From: Pseudanabaena sp. UWO311
GTDB taxonomy: Bacteria > Cyanobacteriota > Cyanobacteriia > Pseudanabaenales > Pseudanabaenaceae
Reading direction: 5' to 3'
Assembly: GCF_006937785.1 (NCBI RefSeq)
Contig: NZ_SJEE01000011.1
Coordinates: 1-64,000 of the forward strand
Length of the DNA stretch: 64,000 bases
Shown: positions 38,729 through 47,406 of the stretch, piece by piece
Layout: each line of letters begins with the position of its first letter
How positions within the stretch are numbered: position 1 is the first letter of the stretch
Program-made: the position numbers and the translations under genes
The notes under the pieces: generated by a model
What the model was told of the DNA's origin: nothing
The model's input: the letters and a program-made list of their open reading frames with translations, nothing else
Database searches by the model: none

Positions 38729-39331
38729 ATGAAGATATCAGACTGGGCAAAACAGGCTATCAGCTTAGCGATCGCAAGTTTGGGATGTTGGAATATAGAG
38801 ATCGCAAATGCTAATGCTCAATTAGGCAATGTTGTTGTCTATATAGCTGGCAATAATCCTGTAACCCTAAATATTGCAAGACAAGTTGTCACTAATCCTG
38901 TAGTTGCTTCAGTTAATGGACAGACCGCCATTGTAGCTGGAGCATTCGATGCTACGACCGCAGATTCTGTGACTAGAGAATTACAACGACGCGGCGTAGC
39001 CGCACAGCAGGCTTATCAAACCTCTCAGACTTTTCAGCCGACTCAACCTACTAATACTTCACCCTATGTAACCTTACCAAGTTATTTACCTAGTAATTCT
39101 TCTACAAATAGCATTGAAAATTCGGCTCAATATCGCTATATCACCGCAGTTCCCATGCGATCTTTGGCAACTTTAGACCAAGTAAGACAATATATTCCTA
39201 GCGCGTTTGTTGCAAAGTCGGGGCGTGGTGACTATATCTATGCAGGCGGATTTCCAAATCGAGATGCCGCCGAATCTTTGAAACATTTCTTGCGATCGCA
39301 AGGACTAGATGCTCGTGTACTCTATTTCTAA
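38729..39331 (+). CDS. secreted protein with two SPOR-like halves
   Basis: 200 residues. The signal peptide (about 1-30, ending near ANA) directs export. Two similar segments of about 70 residues follow, 'VVVYIAGNNPVTLNIARQVVTNPVVASVNGQTAIVAGAF' and 'YRYITAVPMRSLATLDQVRQYIPSAFVAKSGRGDYIYAGGFPNRDAAESLKHFLRSQGLDARVLYF'; the second resembles SPOR/cell-wall binding folds (Y-x-x-A-G-x-F-x-x-R-x-x-A). The linker is Ser/Thr/Pro-rich. It is followed 18 bases later by a peptidoglycan-binding protein gene, so both likely work in the cell wall. Confidence 0.7.
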   Translation: MKISDWAKQAISLAIASLGCWNIEIANANAQLGNVVVYIAGNNPVTLNIARQVVTNPVVASVNGQTAIVAGAFDATTADSVTRELQRRGVAAQQAYQTSQTFQPTQPTNTSPYVTLPSYLPSNSSTNSIENSAQYRYITAVPMRSLATLDQVRQYIPSAFVAKSGRGDYIYAGGFPNRDAAESLKHFLRSQGLDARVLYF

Positions 39332-39349
39332 CTTTAATTTGGGCTAACT

Positions 39350-40615
39350 ATGGACTCGATATTAAGACAAGGTAGTAAGGGTAGTGCTGTCTCTGAGTTA
39401 CAGCAACTTCTCCAAAGTAAAGGATTTTATAGTGGCAAAATTGACGGCGATTTTGGTGCTGGTACAACAAATGCTGTCCTGAAATTTCAAAAAGAGAATG
39501 GATTAGTACCTGATGGCATTGTTGGTAGTTCTAGCTGGGCTAAACTGCGTGCGGGGATACCGACTTCAGCTCAAGGCTTGCCAACATTGTTGCCAGGCTC
39601 CAAAGGGGCTGCTGTTTCTCAAGCGCAACAACTACTCAAAGACAAAGGCTATTACCAAGGTCGCATTGATGGAGATTTTGGCGTGGGTACAAGAGATGCG
39701 ATCGCTGCGTTTCAACGCGCTAATGGATTGACTGTTGACGGTAAAGTGGGCGAGCAAACATGGAAAAAATTGCAAGCGCCAGCGATCTCTAACGTGACAC
39801 CGCCAGTAACGGTTGTGGAGATTGTCCGCCCTTCATCGCCAACCCCAACACCCGTAACTCCATCGCCAACACCTTCGATTTTTGTTCCTTCTCCAACAAT
39901 CCCTGTAACAGCTAATAATCCAAGTGTTAGCACGCCATTACCAGTTCCATCTGCAAGTGCGATTAGTCTAGTCGATGCGGCGAATAGTTATAGCCGCGCT
40001 AGATTGCCCAATCAAACTGCCGCGATTAACAACTTACAAGCAAGTGTTACCCCAGAAATATTGCAACAATTTTTTCAGCGTTGGCAAATTGCTTCGGGAC
40101 AAGCAACTACCTCTACATCTTTACAAGATGCTCTCGGTGGTTACAACAGCGCCCAAATGCTCAATCAAAATCTTGCCTTGCAGTGGTTACAGAGCCAACT
40201 CTTGTCACAGGCGCTCGCGCAATTTCGTCAAGATTGGTCAAACCTTAATGCTGGAACAGGTACAGGTACAACTACTCCATTTACGCCAATACAACCTACT
40301 CCATCTCCAACTAACAATCCTCAACTCCAACTCATCAATTTGACTGCTGCTGTAAAAGCTTATACGCGCACTGCAAACCAGCTAACTGCTTTGGAAAATC
40401 TTCAAGCTTCTTTACCATTACAGACTATGCAGCAGTTTTTCCAACGTTGGTCACTTGCCTCAGGACAAACTGCGATCACTATTTCTCTGGTGGATGTGTT
40501 TCAAGACTACGACAGCCAAAAATTTCCTAGCCAAGTTACAGCCTTGCAAGAGCTAGAAAAAGAGCTAACTACAGCTAACCTAGAAAAATTCTCAAAAGAT
40601 TGGCAAACAATCTAA
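39350..40615 (+). CDS. peptidoglycan-binding protein with C-terminal repeat modules
   Basis: 421 residues. Two PG_binding_1 domains at about 5-70 and 80-142 ('LRQGSKGSAVSELQQLLQSKGFYSGKIDGDFGAGT...', 'LLPGSKGAAVSQAQQLLKDKGYYQGRIDGDFGVGT...') are followed by a Thr/Pro linker. The C-terminal half has four copies of a roughly 50-residue unit, arranged as two pairs: consensus about (L)-x-x-A-x-x-x-Y-(S/D)-x-x-x-x-x-x-Q-x-x-A-(L/I)-x-x-L-Q-x-x-(L/V)-x-x-x-x-L-x-x-F-x-x-x-W. No signal peptide is visible, so export is unclear. Catalytic domain not seen. Co-directional with the preceding secreted protein. Confidence 0.78.
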   Translation: MDSILRQGSKGSAVSELQQLLQSKGFYSGKIDGDFGAGTTNAVLKFQKENGLVPDGIVGSSSWAKLRAGIPTSAQGLPTLLPGSKGAAVSQAQQLLKDKGYYQGRIDGDFGVGTRDAIAAFQRANGLTVDGKVGEQTWKKLQAPAISNVTPPVTVVEIVRPSSPTPTPVTPSPTPSIFVPSPTIPVTANNPSVSTPLPVPSASAISLVDAANSYSRARLPNQTAAINNLQASVTPEILQQFFQRWQIASGQATTSTSLQDALGGYNSAQMLNQNLALQWLQSQLLSQALAQFRQDWSNLNAGTGTGTTTPFTPIQPTPSPTNNPQLQLINLTAAVKAYTRTANQLTALENLQASLPLQTMQQFFQRWSLASGQTAITISLVDVFQDYDSQKFPSQVTALQELEKELTTANLEKFSKDWQTI

Positions 40616-40623
40616 TCCCAATT

Positions 40624-40651
40624 AACAAAAGTGTCGTTATACACTTTTGTT
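40624..40651 (+). terminator. hairpin after the peptidoglycan-binding gene
   Basis: AACAAAAGTGT and complement around a 6-base loop; first of two hairpins in the convergent spacer. Confidence 0.6.
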
Positions 40652-40658
40652 ATCACCT

Positions 40659-40691
40659 AATAAAAAAGGGCGCTCAGCGCCCTTTTTTATT
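40659..40691. terminator. bidirectional terminator before tsaC stop
   Basis: AATAAAAAAGGGCGC and complement with loop TCA; A/T runs on both sides; its last base is in the tsaC stop codon. Confidence 0.9.
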
Positions 40692-41269
40692 TAAAAACTA
40701 ACAGCACCTTGACGGCGAACTACCCAACCAGTTTGTGTCCATTCCACAACAGTTGACGGTAATCCGCTACCAGATTGCTCATTAATGTCGATCGCATCGC
40801 CCAAAGTTATTACTGAGGGAAAAGCATCATTAATTTCGAGCATTTTGCGTAAGGGTGGCTCGTTACTTTTATTGGCACTTGTGGTTAGCATTGCTCCTGT
40901 CTGCTGCAAAATGGCGATCGCTGTTTTACTATCAGGAATTCTTATACCTAAAGTTGTAAAGCCTTGATTTAAAGTACATCCGCGATCGCTAGCTGGCAAA
41001 ACCAGAGTCACCGCGCCTGCAAAATATTTCTGAGCAGTTTGTTGCCAAATCGCCAAATCAGGATGAGCTATATCTAGAAATGGGAGAAATTCTTGCCAAC
41101 TCGCAGCCATCAAAATTAACGGCTTATCAGGCGATCGCTGCTTGAGTGTAAAAATATCAGCGCTGCGATCGGGACGCACCGCCAAAGCTGGCACAGTATC
41201 TGTCGGGAAACTAACTAATTTCCCAGATCTTGCGCTCGCTACCAAAGCTGCTAAAGAAACTAAAGCCAC
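40691..41269 (-). CDS. tsaC: threonylcarbamoyl-AMP synthase (Sua5/YrdC/TsaC)
   Basis: 192 residues with GTG start. It makes the activated intermediate for the t6A modification of tRNAs that read ANN codons. Motifs: 'VSFPTDTVPALAVRPDRSADIFTLKQRSPDKPLILM' (KxR..SxN-like K-Q-R-S-P-D-K-P-L), 'YFAGAVTLVLP', 'LGIRIPDSKTAIAILQQTGAMLTTSANKSNEPP' and 'GLPSTVVEW'. No C-terminal Sua5 domain, so TsaC/YrdC-type. A (GGAAAAA)4 repeat lies just upstream. Confidence 0.93.
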   Translation of the reverse strand: MALVSLAALVASARSGKLVSFPTDTVPALAVRPDRSADIFTLKQRSPDKPLILMAASWQEFLPFLDIAHPDLAIWQQTAQKYFAGAVTLVLPASDRGCTLNQGFTTLGIRIPDSKTAIAILQQTGAMLTTSANKSNEPPLRKMLEINDAFPSVITLGDAIDINEQSGSGLPSTVVEWTQTGWVVRRQGAVSF

Positions 41270-41288
41270 TGAATCTTGCTGTCTCCAA

Positions 41289-41316
41289 GGAAAAAGGAAA
41301 AAGGAAAAAGGAAAAA
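41289..41316. repeat. (GGAAAAA)4 tandem heptamer
   Basis: Four exact GGAAAAA units immediately upstream of the tsaC start. Heptamer tandem repeats are common in cyanobacterial spacers and prone to slippage; on the tsaC strand it reads TTTTTCC. Confidence 0.9.
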
Positions 41317-41346
41317 ATAGTTGCTAAATTGATTGCCAATTGCCAA

Positions 41347-41928
41347 TCAACCATTATCTATTACTGTAATTAATTTCAAATCAACTTCCTTGTTTTCTAA
41401 TTCCGTGACAACTGCTAATATCCCAGGACCAAAAAATCGCGTTAGTTTGTCTTGTTTTTGTTGCCAAGCCGCAAAATCCATCAATGGTGAACGAAAACGT
41501 AAAACTAAACTATAGGCATCTTTAGTTTCTGCGGATTGTGAAATTTCCTCGTAGATGCCTATTAAGACGGGACGCTCTTCATCGGTAGGACTCATCCCTA
41601 GCTTTTCTAAAATTTCATCTAAATGAGCCTTGATACCGTAACGATAGCGGGTTACATCCTTGCGTAACTGCTTTTGTGTTGAAGTTTCTTGCAAATTACG
41701 CAAAGCCATAACTGCTTCAGATTCAGGAACAACTATAGGTATTGGTGTTACTTCTGAAGATTTGAAGGCAAATGCTCCCAATAAAATTGGGAAACCATAG
41801 AAAAAACCAATCAGATTTAATGTGGAATTGCCCTTAGCATAAGCCCAAAATCCGGCAGCAAAAAGAATTGTGCCAACATATAAGCCAATCGATGCTAGAG
41901 ATATTTTATTAGTCTTGGGCATAATCAA
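41347..41928 (-). CDS. DUF2854 membrane protein
   Basis: 193 residues. The start 'ISLASIGLYVGTILFAAGFWAYAKGNSTLNLIGFFYGFPILLGAFAFKSSEV' gives two helices (about 12-30 and 36-55) and matches DUF2854, a family found in cyanobacteria and plant chloroplasts. The soluble remainder has 'VMALRNLQETSTQKQLRKDVTRYRYG', 'LGMSPTDEERPVLIGIYE' and 'LRFRSPLMDFAAWQQKQDKLTRFFGPGI'. Function unknown; thylakoid location is likely. It may be co-transcribed with tsaC, 77 bases downstream. Confidence 0.8.
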   Translation of the reverse strand: MIMPKTNKISLASIGLYVGTILFAAGFWAYAKGNSTLNLIGFFYGFPILLGAFAFKSSEVTPIPIVVPESEAVMALRNLQETSTQKQLRKDVTRYRYGIKAHLDEILEKLGMSPTDEERPVLIGIYEEISQSAETKDAYSLVLRFRSPLMDFAAWQQKQDKLTRFFGPGILAVVTELENKEVDLKLITVIDNG

Positions 41929-42505
41929 AAAATTAATAATACTTAATAAATGTATCTTTTAACCGCATCGATTTTTTGGAGATATTTTTTGGTGATCGCT
42001 TTATTTACATAGATATGGTCACTCAATAAAGCCCAAAGATTGAGTGGCAGTGCTTTGCGCCGTCTTTCGATCTTTGGGCTTTACTCTATCTTGCGTCAGC
42101 AACTATTCTCATTTCCAAAAAATGATTTTTCATAAATGAGAATTGCTGTTTCGCCAGTTTCGGCAGGGCATAAAACTCAAAAGGGGAGACATAGATCGTC
42201 ATGCCATACTCGTTTTTGAGTTTTGATTTATCTTAGTATCAAGTGACTATGACTATTAATTTGCCAAAATTCTTTTGACAAACAAAATTTTTTGTAGTCG
42301 GGTTTACCATCGTTAGACTATAAATATATAAGTAGGAATTACGCTAGTTTGACTAAATTCAAGAATTGTAAATTAACCCTTAGACAGGTTTTTTAAAATT
42401 CTAAGTAGCCCAAACCACCATTTTTATATTTGGCAAGCTACAATCATCTAGGTGTAATTCCCCGTAGCACAAAGTTTTAGACAGTACGGATCTGAGGAAT
42501 CTGGC
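41929..42505. other. sigA upstream region
   Basis: 577 bases without a gene. Contains a 14-bp hairpin with TAAAGCCCAAAGAT arms (42027-42083), a CAGyAATTCT family end in reverse (42131-42148), and AAAACTCAAAA / TTTTGAGTTTT (42172-42224). The 280 bases before sigA are AT-rich and without hairpins: the likely promoter and leader of sigA. A purine-rich GAGGAATC lies about 7 bases before its ATG. Confidence 0.6.
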
Positions 42506-43693
42506 ATGAGCAAAACAGCCATCGACCTACCTATTGAAATCAAGTTGCCTGTAGGCAAACTTGGCGGAAATCTTGAAGAAATTGAAGAAGACCTTGAAGA
42601 CCTAGATGATGATATCGAACTCGAAAAGGACGATTTAATTGATGACTCAGATGAAGACGCTGACTCAGATGATGACCCTGACAAAGCTGGCAAAGCAAGG
42701 GGGACTAAAAAACGAGCTAGCCAGACTAAGAAAAAGCATTTTACTGAAGACTCGATTCGCCTCTACCTTCAAGAAATTGGTCGTATCCGATTACTCAGAG
42801 CTGATGAAGAAATTGAGCTTGCTCGAAAGATTGCCGATCTTTTAGAGCTAGAGCTGAAGCGTGAAGAGATAGCAAATGAGGTTGAATGCCATCCTGATGA
42901 TGTCAGGGAAGCAGACTGGGCAGTCAAAATGGATATGCCCCTTGGAGAGTTTCGCAAACGTCTCCACTCTGGTCGCAGGGCAAAAGACAAGATGGTGCAG
43001 TCTAACTTGCGACTGGTCGTGTCGATCGCTAAAAAGTACATGAATCGTGGATTGTCTTTCCAAGATTTAATCCAAGAGGGCAGTCTGGGCTTGATCCGTG
43101 CCGCCGAGAAGTTTGACCATGAAAAGGGTTACAAGTTCTCGACCTATGCGACATGGTGGATTCGTCAGGCTATTACTCGTGCGATCGCTGATCAATCTCG
43201 TACGATCCGCTTACCTGTCCACCTTTACGAAACTATTTCGCGGATTAAGAAAACTACTAAGTTGCTTTCCCAAGAAATGGGGCGCAAGCCAACCGAAGAG
43301 GAAATCGCCACCCGCATGGAGATGACCATTGAAAAGCTACGGTTTATTGCTAAATCTGCGCAGTTGCCGATCTCTTTGGAAACTCCCATTGGTAAGGAGG
43401 AAGATTCTCGACTTGGTGACTTTATTGAATCTGAGGGTGAAACTCCTGATGATCAAGTTGCTAAAAGTCTCTTGCGTGAGGATCTTGAAAGCGTGCTTGG
43501 CACTCTTAGCCCTAGAGAACGCGATGTCTTGCGTCTACGCTACGGACTTGATGATGGGCGCATGAAAACGCTTGAAGAAATTGGTCAAATCTTCAATGTC
43601 ACCCGTGAGCGCATCCGCCAAATCGAAGCTAAAGCCCTTCGCAAGTTGCGACATCCTAATCGAAATAGCGTGTTAAAAGAGTACATACGTTAA
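42506..43693 (+). CDS. sigA: primary RNA polymerase sigma factor SigA (RpoD)
   Basis: 395 residues. A very acidic N-terminus (about 25-65) precedes region 1.2 ('[28 protein letters not shown]'), region 2 with '[57 protein letters not shown]', region 3 and region 4 ('[32 protein letters not shown]'). The spacer between 1.2 and 2.1 and the complete 2.3-2.4 sequence identify the essential group 1 factor of cyanobacteria rather than a group 2 factor. It reads toward rpmH, ended by a 24-bp hairpin that includes its stop codon. Confidence 0.96.
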   Translation: MSKTAIDLPIEIKLPVGKLGGNLEEIEEDLEDLDDDIELEKDDLIDDSDEDADSDDDPDKAGKARGTKKRASQTKKKHFTEDSIRLYLQEIGRIRLLRADEEIELARKIADLLELELKREEIANEVECHPDDVREADWAVKMDMPLGEFRKRLHSGRRAKDKMVQSNLRLVVSIAKKYMNRGLSFQDLIQEGSLGLIRAAEKFDHEKGYKFSTYATWWIRQAITRAIADQSRTIRLPVHLYETISRIKKTTKLLSQEMGRKPTEEEIATRMEMTIEKLRFIAKSAQLPISLETPIGKEEDSRLGDFIESEGETPDDQVAKSLLREDLESVLGTLSPRERDVLRLRYGLDDGRMKTLEEIGQIFNVTRERIRQIEAKALRKLRHPNRNSVLKEYIR

Positions 43694-43736
43694 AAAGTAA
43701 AGGGAGCGCTCAGCGCTCCCTTTACTTTTTAACGTA
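43686..43736 (+). terminator. sigA terminator, overlaps stop codon
   Basis: Perfect 24-bp stem with tip GGGAGCGC-TCA-GCGCTCCC. The left arm starts inside the last codons of sigA. Confidence 0.9.
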
Positions 43737-43770
43737 TCAAACCGATTTTGGTGCTAGAAACACCAAAATT

Positions 43771-43834
43771 AGTTTTTTGAAAGTCAGCCGTAGGCTGACT
43801 TTCAAAAAACTGACTTTTATAGTTAGAATTGCTA
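43771..43834. repeat. 19-bp hairpin followed by a CAGyAATTCT-family end
   Basis: AGTTTTTTGAAAGTCAGCC and exact complement with loop GTA (43771-43811), then TTTATAGTTAGAATTGCTAG (43815-43834), matching the reverse end of the element at 50118-50247, which has a similar TTTTTTGAAAG(C/T)C hairpin inside. Confidence 0.7.
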
Positions 43835-43934
43835 GCCTTGTTGGTAAAACTATACATAGGCTAAACACAGGTGTTATACTTAGAAGCCTGTGAAAAAATG
43901 ACATCTTTTGAAACTAAATAAGTAAGTAACGGTT

Positions 43935-44075
43935 ATGACAAAACGTACCCTACGCGGTAGTGTCCGCAAAAAGAAGCGCACCTCTGGATTTCGTGCCAGA
44001 ATGCAAACTCCTACAGGTCGCCGAGTAATCAGAGCGCGTCGTAGCAGAGGTCGAGTTCGCCTCACAACTGTATAA
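43935..44075 (+). CDS. rpmH: 50S ribosomal protein L34
   Basis: 46 residues, missing from the + ORF track. '[43 protein letters not shown]' is the standard cyanobacterial bL34 with its Arg/Lys-rich composition. It heads the conserved order rpmH-rnpA-PH-yidC-jag-yceD. The gap of 85 bases to rnpA is free of hairpins, so transcription probably continues. Confidence 0.97.
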   Translation: MTKRTLRGSVRKKKRTSGFRARMQTPTGRRVIRARRSRGRVRLTTV

Positions 44076-44160
44076 GCTGTATAAGCGATCTCTAGATCAG
44101 CTATTACAAGATTTAATTCATAACCACAATTTGTACGCGATTTGCAATTGTTAATCTCTA

Positions 44161-44511
44161 GTGCTTCCTAATCAAAACCGTCTGCGGCGGCGTGAAGACT
44201 TCGCGAAAGTATATGCCAAAGGTGATCGCTACAGAGGCACTTACCTAAATTTGCGAATTTTTATTGATAGCAATGACCCTTTAACAAGGATAGGCATAGT
44301 TGTCAGCAAAAAAGTAAGCAAGTTGGCGGTAACCCGTAATCGATTTAAGCGTCAACTTCGCGCCATTTTTCGTCAACTTCTGTCACAATTGAAGGATGGA
44401 TTGCAAATAGTTGTAACAGTGACTACTGTTCAGAGCAAGCCAAGTTATCAAGAACTTTGGGATGACCTAAAGAATTTATTAGCAAAGGCGAAGGTGTTGC
44501 ATGGCAGTTAA
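44161..44511 (+). CDS. rnpA: ribonuclease P protein component
   Basis: 116 residues with GTG start (MLPNQNRLRRREDFAKVYAKGDR). It is the protein partner of the RNase P RNA in tRNA 5' maturation. The RNR motif is 'VSKKVSKLAVTRNRFKRQLRAIFRQL', preceded by 'RIGIVVSKK'. Length normal. It follows rpmH as in most bacteria and overlaps the next gene by 11 bases. Confidence 0.95.
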   Translation: MLPNQNRLRRREDFAKVYAKGDRYRGTYLNLRIFIDSNDPLTRIGIVVSKKVSKLAVTRNRFKRQLRAIFRQLLSQLKDGLQIVVTVTTVQSKPSYQELWDDLKNLLAKAKVLHGS

Positions 44512-44899
44512 TGAGGAAGTTTACTTTGAAGGCGCACCCCACATTGGCGATCTAATTATTAGCTTGTTAATGAGTATTTTTGTGATCACGATTCCTTTGG
44601 GCATTGCGGCGATCACAAGAGCGCTGTGGGTACGTTATCGCATCACCAACCGACGCATTACCGTCACAGGTGGTTGGAGAGGTCAAACCCGTACAGATAT
44701 TGTGTACGCTGAAATTGCCAAGATTGTTACGGTTCCCCGTGGTTTTGGTGGTTGGGGTGACATGGTGTTTACCCTCAAAGATGGTTCTCGCCTTGAACTA
44801 AAGTCTCTGCCTAAATTTCGAGAAATATACGAATATATCGAATCGAAGCTAAGCCTCAAAGCGCAAGATATAAGCGGCGCGATCGGTAGTAAAGTCTAA
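44501..44899 (+). CDS. PH-domain membrane protein (DUF304/bPH2 type)
   Basis: 132 residues. Two closely spaced hydrophobic stretches (about 17-45, 'LIISLLMSIFVITIPLGIAAI') precede a bacterial PH-like domain ('YRITNRRITVTGGWRGQTRTDIVYAEIAKIVTVPRGFGGWGDMVFTLKDG'). Cyanobacteria keep such a gene between rnpA and yidC. It overlaps rnpA by 11 bases, implying coupled translation. Possibly a membrane helper of the insertase; the function has not been established to my knowledge. Confidence 0.85.
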   Translation: MAVNEEVYFEGAPHIGDLIISLLMSIFVITIPLGIAAITRALWVRYRITNRRITVTGGWRGQTRTDIVYAEIAKIVTVPRGFGGWGDMVFTLKDGSRLELKSLPKFREIYEYIESKLSLKAQDISGAIGSKV

Positions 44900-45001
44900 A
44901 ATATTTAAGGATCGTCCAATAACTAACGTTGTAGGGCGATCTTAATTTTCATGAGTGATATTCGTTATCATTCGGATGCAAACCCAACAGTAAAGTAGAA
45001 A

Positions 45002-46303
45002 ATGGATTTCGGTGTAGGTTTTCTTTCCAACAACATAATGTTGCCTTTCCTAGATTTTTTCTACGGCATCGTGCCGAACTATGGACTGGCAATTATTGCA
45101 TTAACGTTGGTTGTCCGTTTTGTGTTGTTTCCCGTTAGCGCTAATCAGCTTCGCAGTATGCGTCGCATGAAAATCGCTAATCCTGTGATGCAACAAAGAA
45201 TCAAAGAAGTTCAAGAGCGATATAAGAGCGATCCTGCCAAGCAACAAGAAGAGCTAGCCAAGGTCAACTCCGCTAACTTCAAAGAATTTGGAAATCCTTT
45301 GTCGGGATGTCTACCTGCACTAATTCAGTTACCAATCCTGTTTGCTTTGTTTGCAACCTTAAGAGGATCGCCATTTGCAGATATTAATTATTCTCTAAAC
45401 TTTCAGATTGCGACTCCCGAAAATCAAGCAGAGATTCAACATCAGCCTTTTACCTCACCTAGCCAGAACGTTTATTTTGCCGATCGCGTGCATTTCCCAG
45501 TTCTTGCAACCGCTGTAAACGGTACTAACTTGGCGATCGGTGATCAGTCAAAGATTGTTTTACAGACTTCTCTAGGAAAAGATTTTAACGCTCTAGCTAC
45601 TGAGTATCCAGATGTAGAGTTGACAACTAGATGGAAAGTCACCAAGGGACAAGACTTAGTCGAGCTTCTAGATGATGGAACTGTAATTGCCAAGCAAGCT
45701 GGTGAAGTTACTGTCCAAGCAACAGTACCTGGATTAGCTTCAAATAAAGGATTCCTATTTATTAAAGCTCTTGGTAAGACTGGTGTTACGAACGCTGATG
45801 GCAGCATTAACTGGGATATCGTGATCATGGTATTGGGATTTGGCATCAGTCTTTATGCCAACCAAAATATTTCGAGTGGATCTACTCCTAAGCCCATCAA
45901 TGCCACACCTGAAGCTTCGCAACAGGACACGATGAACAAACTCACACCAATTATTTTCTCTGGTATGTTTTTGTTCTTCCCACTGCCATCTGGTGTCATG
46001 CTCTACATGTTGATTGCAAATATTTTCCAAACTTTGCAAGCTTTTATTGTTGCTAAAGAACCACTTCCTGAAAACTTGCAAAAGTTGGTTGCGGTTTCGG
46101 CGAATTCTGCCCCTTCTGCCAAAGCAATCTCTAAGTCTGACGCTAAAACTAGCGTCTCTAGCAAATCTGAAACTACTAAGACTGTTGATACAAAAGCTAA
46201 AGTTGTAGTTGACGATAAAGACCAAGATACTAAGAGTCCGACGAAGTCTGCTTTACCATTTGAGCCTAACTCTTCCAATAAGAAAAAGAAGAAAGGTTCT
46301 TAA
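45002..46303 (+). CDS. yidC: membrane protein insertase YidC/Alb3/Oxa1
   Basis: 433 residues. 'MDFGVGFLSNNIMLPFLDFFYGIVPNYGLAIIALTLVVRFVLFPVSANQLRSMRRM' contains the first helices and the conserved Arg of the hydrophilic groove, then 'NPLSGCLPALIQLPILFALFATLRGSPF'. The later helices are 'IVIMVLGFGISLYANQ' and 'MFLFFPLPSGVMLYMLIANIFQTLQ'. Between helices 2 and 3, an inserted segment of about 125 residues includes an Ig-like stretch ('VELLDDGTVIAKQAGEVTVQATVPG'). The C-terminal tail is basic (KKKKKGS) and Ser/Lys-rich, suiting ribosome contact. It inserts thylakoid and plasma membrane proteins. Confidence 0.95.
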   Translation: MDFGVGFLSNNIMLPFLDFFYGIVPNYGLAIIALTLVVRFVLFPVSANQLRSMRRMKIANPVMQQRIKEVQERYKSDPAKQQEELAKVNSANFKEFGNPLSGCLPALIQLPILFALFATLRGSPFADINYSLNFQIATPENQAEIQHQPFTSPSQNVYFADRVHFPVLATAVNGTNLAIGDQSKIVLQTSLGKDFNALATEYPDVELTTRWKVTKGQDLVELLDDGTVIAKQAGEVTVQATVPGLASNKGFLFIKALGKTGVTNADGSINWDIVIMVLGFGISLYANQNISSGSTPKPINATPEASQQDTMNKLTPIIFSGMFLFFPLPSGVMLYMLIANIFQTLQAFIVAKEPLPENLQKLVAVSANSAPSAKAISKSDAKTSVSSKSETTKTVDTKAKVVVDDKDQDTKSPTKSALPFEPNSSNKKKKKGS

Positions 46304-46304
46304 T

Positions 46305-46337
46305 TAAATTGGGTGGCGTTTTACGTCACCCAATTTA
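46305..46337 (+). terminator. hairpin between yidC and jag
   Basis: TAAATTGGGTGGCG and complement (one G-T pair), loop TTTTA, directly after the yidC stop. It may attenuate read-through into jag. Confidence 0.6.
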
Positions 46338-46384
46338 GTATTGAAGTTATATTTAATAGAAATTTGATCAGGTAAGTAGGGTTT

Positions 46385-46903
46385 ATGGAAGATACTTCAG
46401 CAGGTGCAAATTGGCTGCAAGAGCTTTTAAGTTTGATGGGTTATGCGACTTCGGTTGATATTCGTCTTGCCGAGGTATCTCCAGAACAAGTTACTGCTGG
46501 CTCTCGGAACTATTGGCTAGAAATAAATTCTGATGGTTTGCAGGAGCAGCAAATTCAAAGATTGATTGGGAAAGACGGGATAGTAATTGATTCGTTACAG
46601 TATTTGTCTAGCATTCTTCTGAATCGTCATTTACCTTCAGAAATAGCAGAAACAGAAAATCGTAATTTTTATACAGTCGAATTAAATGGCTATCGGTCAA
46701 ATCGTATAGCTGACTTACAGGCTTTGGCAGAAAATGCGGTGCAGCAGGTTCGCGAGACGCAAACTGAGTTTGTCATTAAGCAATTGTCGTCCGCCGATCG
46801 CAGGCATATTCACCAGCTTTTAGAAGGTTTTCCAGATATTGAAACCCATAGTCAGGGTCGAGAGCCAAATCGTCATTTGATTGTTAAGTTGGTGCAGAGT
46901 TGA
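46385..46903 (+). CDS. jag: Jag/KhpB-like RNA-binding protein (KH and R3H)
   Basis: 172 residues. An N-terminal KH-like domain ('WLEINSDGLQEQQIQRLIGKDGIVIDSLQYLSSILLNRH', with the GxxG loop GKDG) is followed by an R3H domain ('LSSADRRHIHQLLEGFPDIETHSQGREPNRHLIVKL', R-R-x-x-x-H). These bind single-stranded RNA and are normally next to yidC. No Jag-N domain, as expected in cyanobacteria. The stop overlaps the next ATG (TGATG), so translation is coupled. Confidence 0.92.
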   Translation: MEDTSAGANWLQELLSLMGYATSVDIRLAEVSPEQVTAGSRNYWLEINSDGLQEQQIQRLIGKDGIVIDSLQYLSSILLNRHLPSEIAETENRNFYTVELNGYRSNRIADLQALAENAVQQVRETQTEFVIKQLSSADRRHIHQLLEGFPDIETHSQGREPNRHLIVKLVQS

Positions 46904-47406
46904 TGGAAAAGTTATATATACCTCAGATCGCGAGAGCCGTGGATGCGACTGAAACTTTTGATTTCAAAGAATTTATTGAGGGGCTAGAGACATTAACTCC
47001 TGTCCAAGGTGTGATTAGTGTCAGGCATGTTGGTTCTTTTCTCGAAGTTAGTTCTAAAGCTTCGACGATTATGACTTTGACTTGCGATCGCACGTTAGTG
47101 CAATTTAACTATAGGTTGGCGATTAACAATTCTGAGAGGATTTGTCTGGCTGAGCCTTTGCCAGAAAGTGAGTACCCTAGAGAGCGAGAAATTGAAGCAG
47201 ATGACTTAGTCGAGTCTATATCTCCTAGTGGTTATTTTGATCCTAAGGCTTGGCTATATGAGCAATTAATTTTAGCTATTCCCTATCCGAAGATTGCACC
47301 TGATGCGCCTGCTCTTGAAATTACTGATGCAAATAGTTTTGACGGTTCAACGGCTACCATCGATAAGCGGTGGGAAATATTAAATTCATTAAAATTACCT
47401 GAATAA
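46903..47406 (+). CDS. yceD: YceD family protein (DUF177)
   Basis: 167 residues from ATG 46903. It shows the DUF177 features: 'LTPVQGVISVRHVGSFLEVSSKASTIMTLTCDRTL' (with one Cys), the acidic 'LPESEYPREREIEADDLVESISPSGYFDPKAWLYEQLILAIPYPKIAP'. In many bacteria YceD is linked to 23S rRNA or ribosome assembly. The start overlaps the jag stop. The last 16 bases of the gene form part of a 27-bp perfect hairpin. Confidence 0.9.
   Translation: MEKLYIPQIARAVDATETFDFKEFIEGLETLTPVQGVISVRHVGSFLEVSSKASTIMTLTCDRTLVQFNYRLAINNSERICLAEPLPESEYPREREIEADDLVESISPSGYFDPKAWLYEQLILAIPYPKIAPDAPALEITDANSFDGSTATIDKRWEILNSLKLPE

Noticed and set aside
44075-44160. Small RNA gene between rpmH and rnpA
   Set aside because: No stem-loop or conserved motif seen in the 85-base gap.
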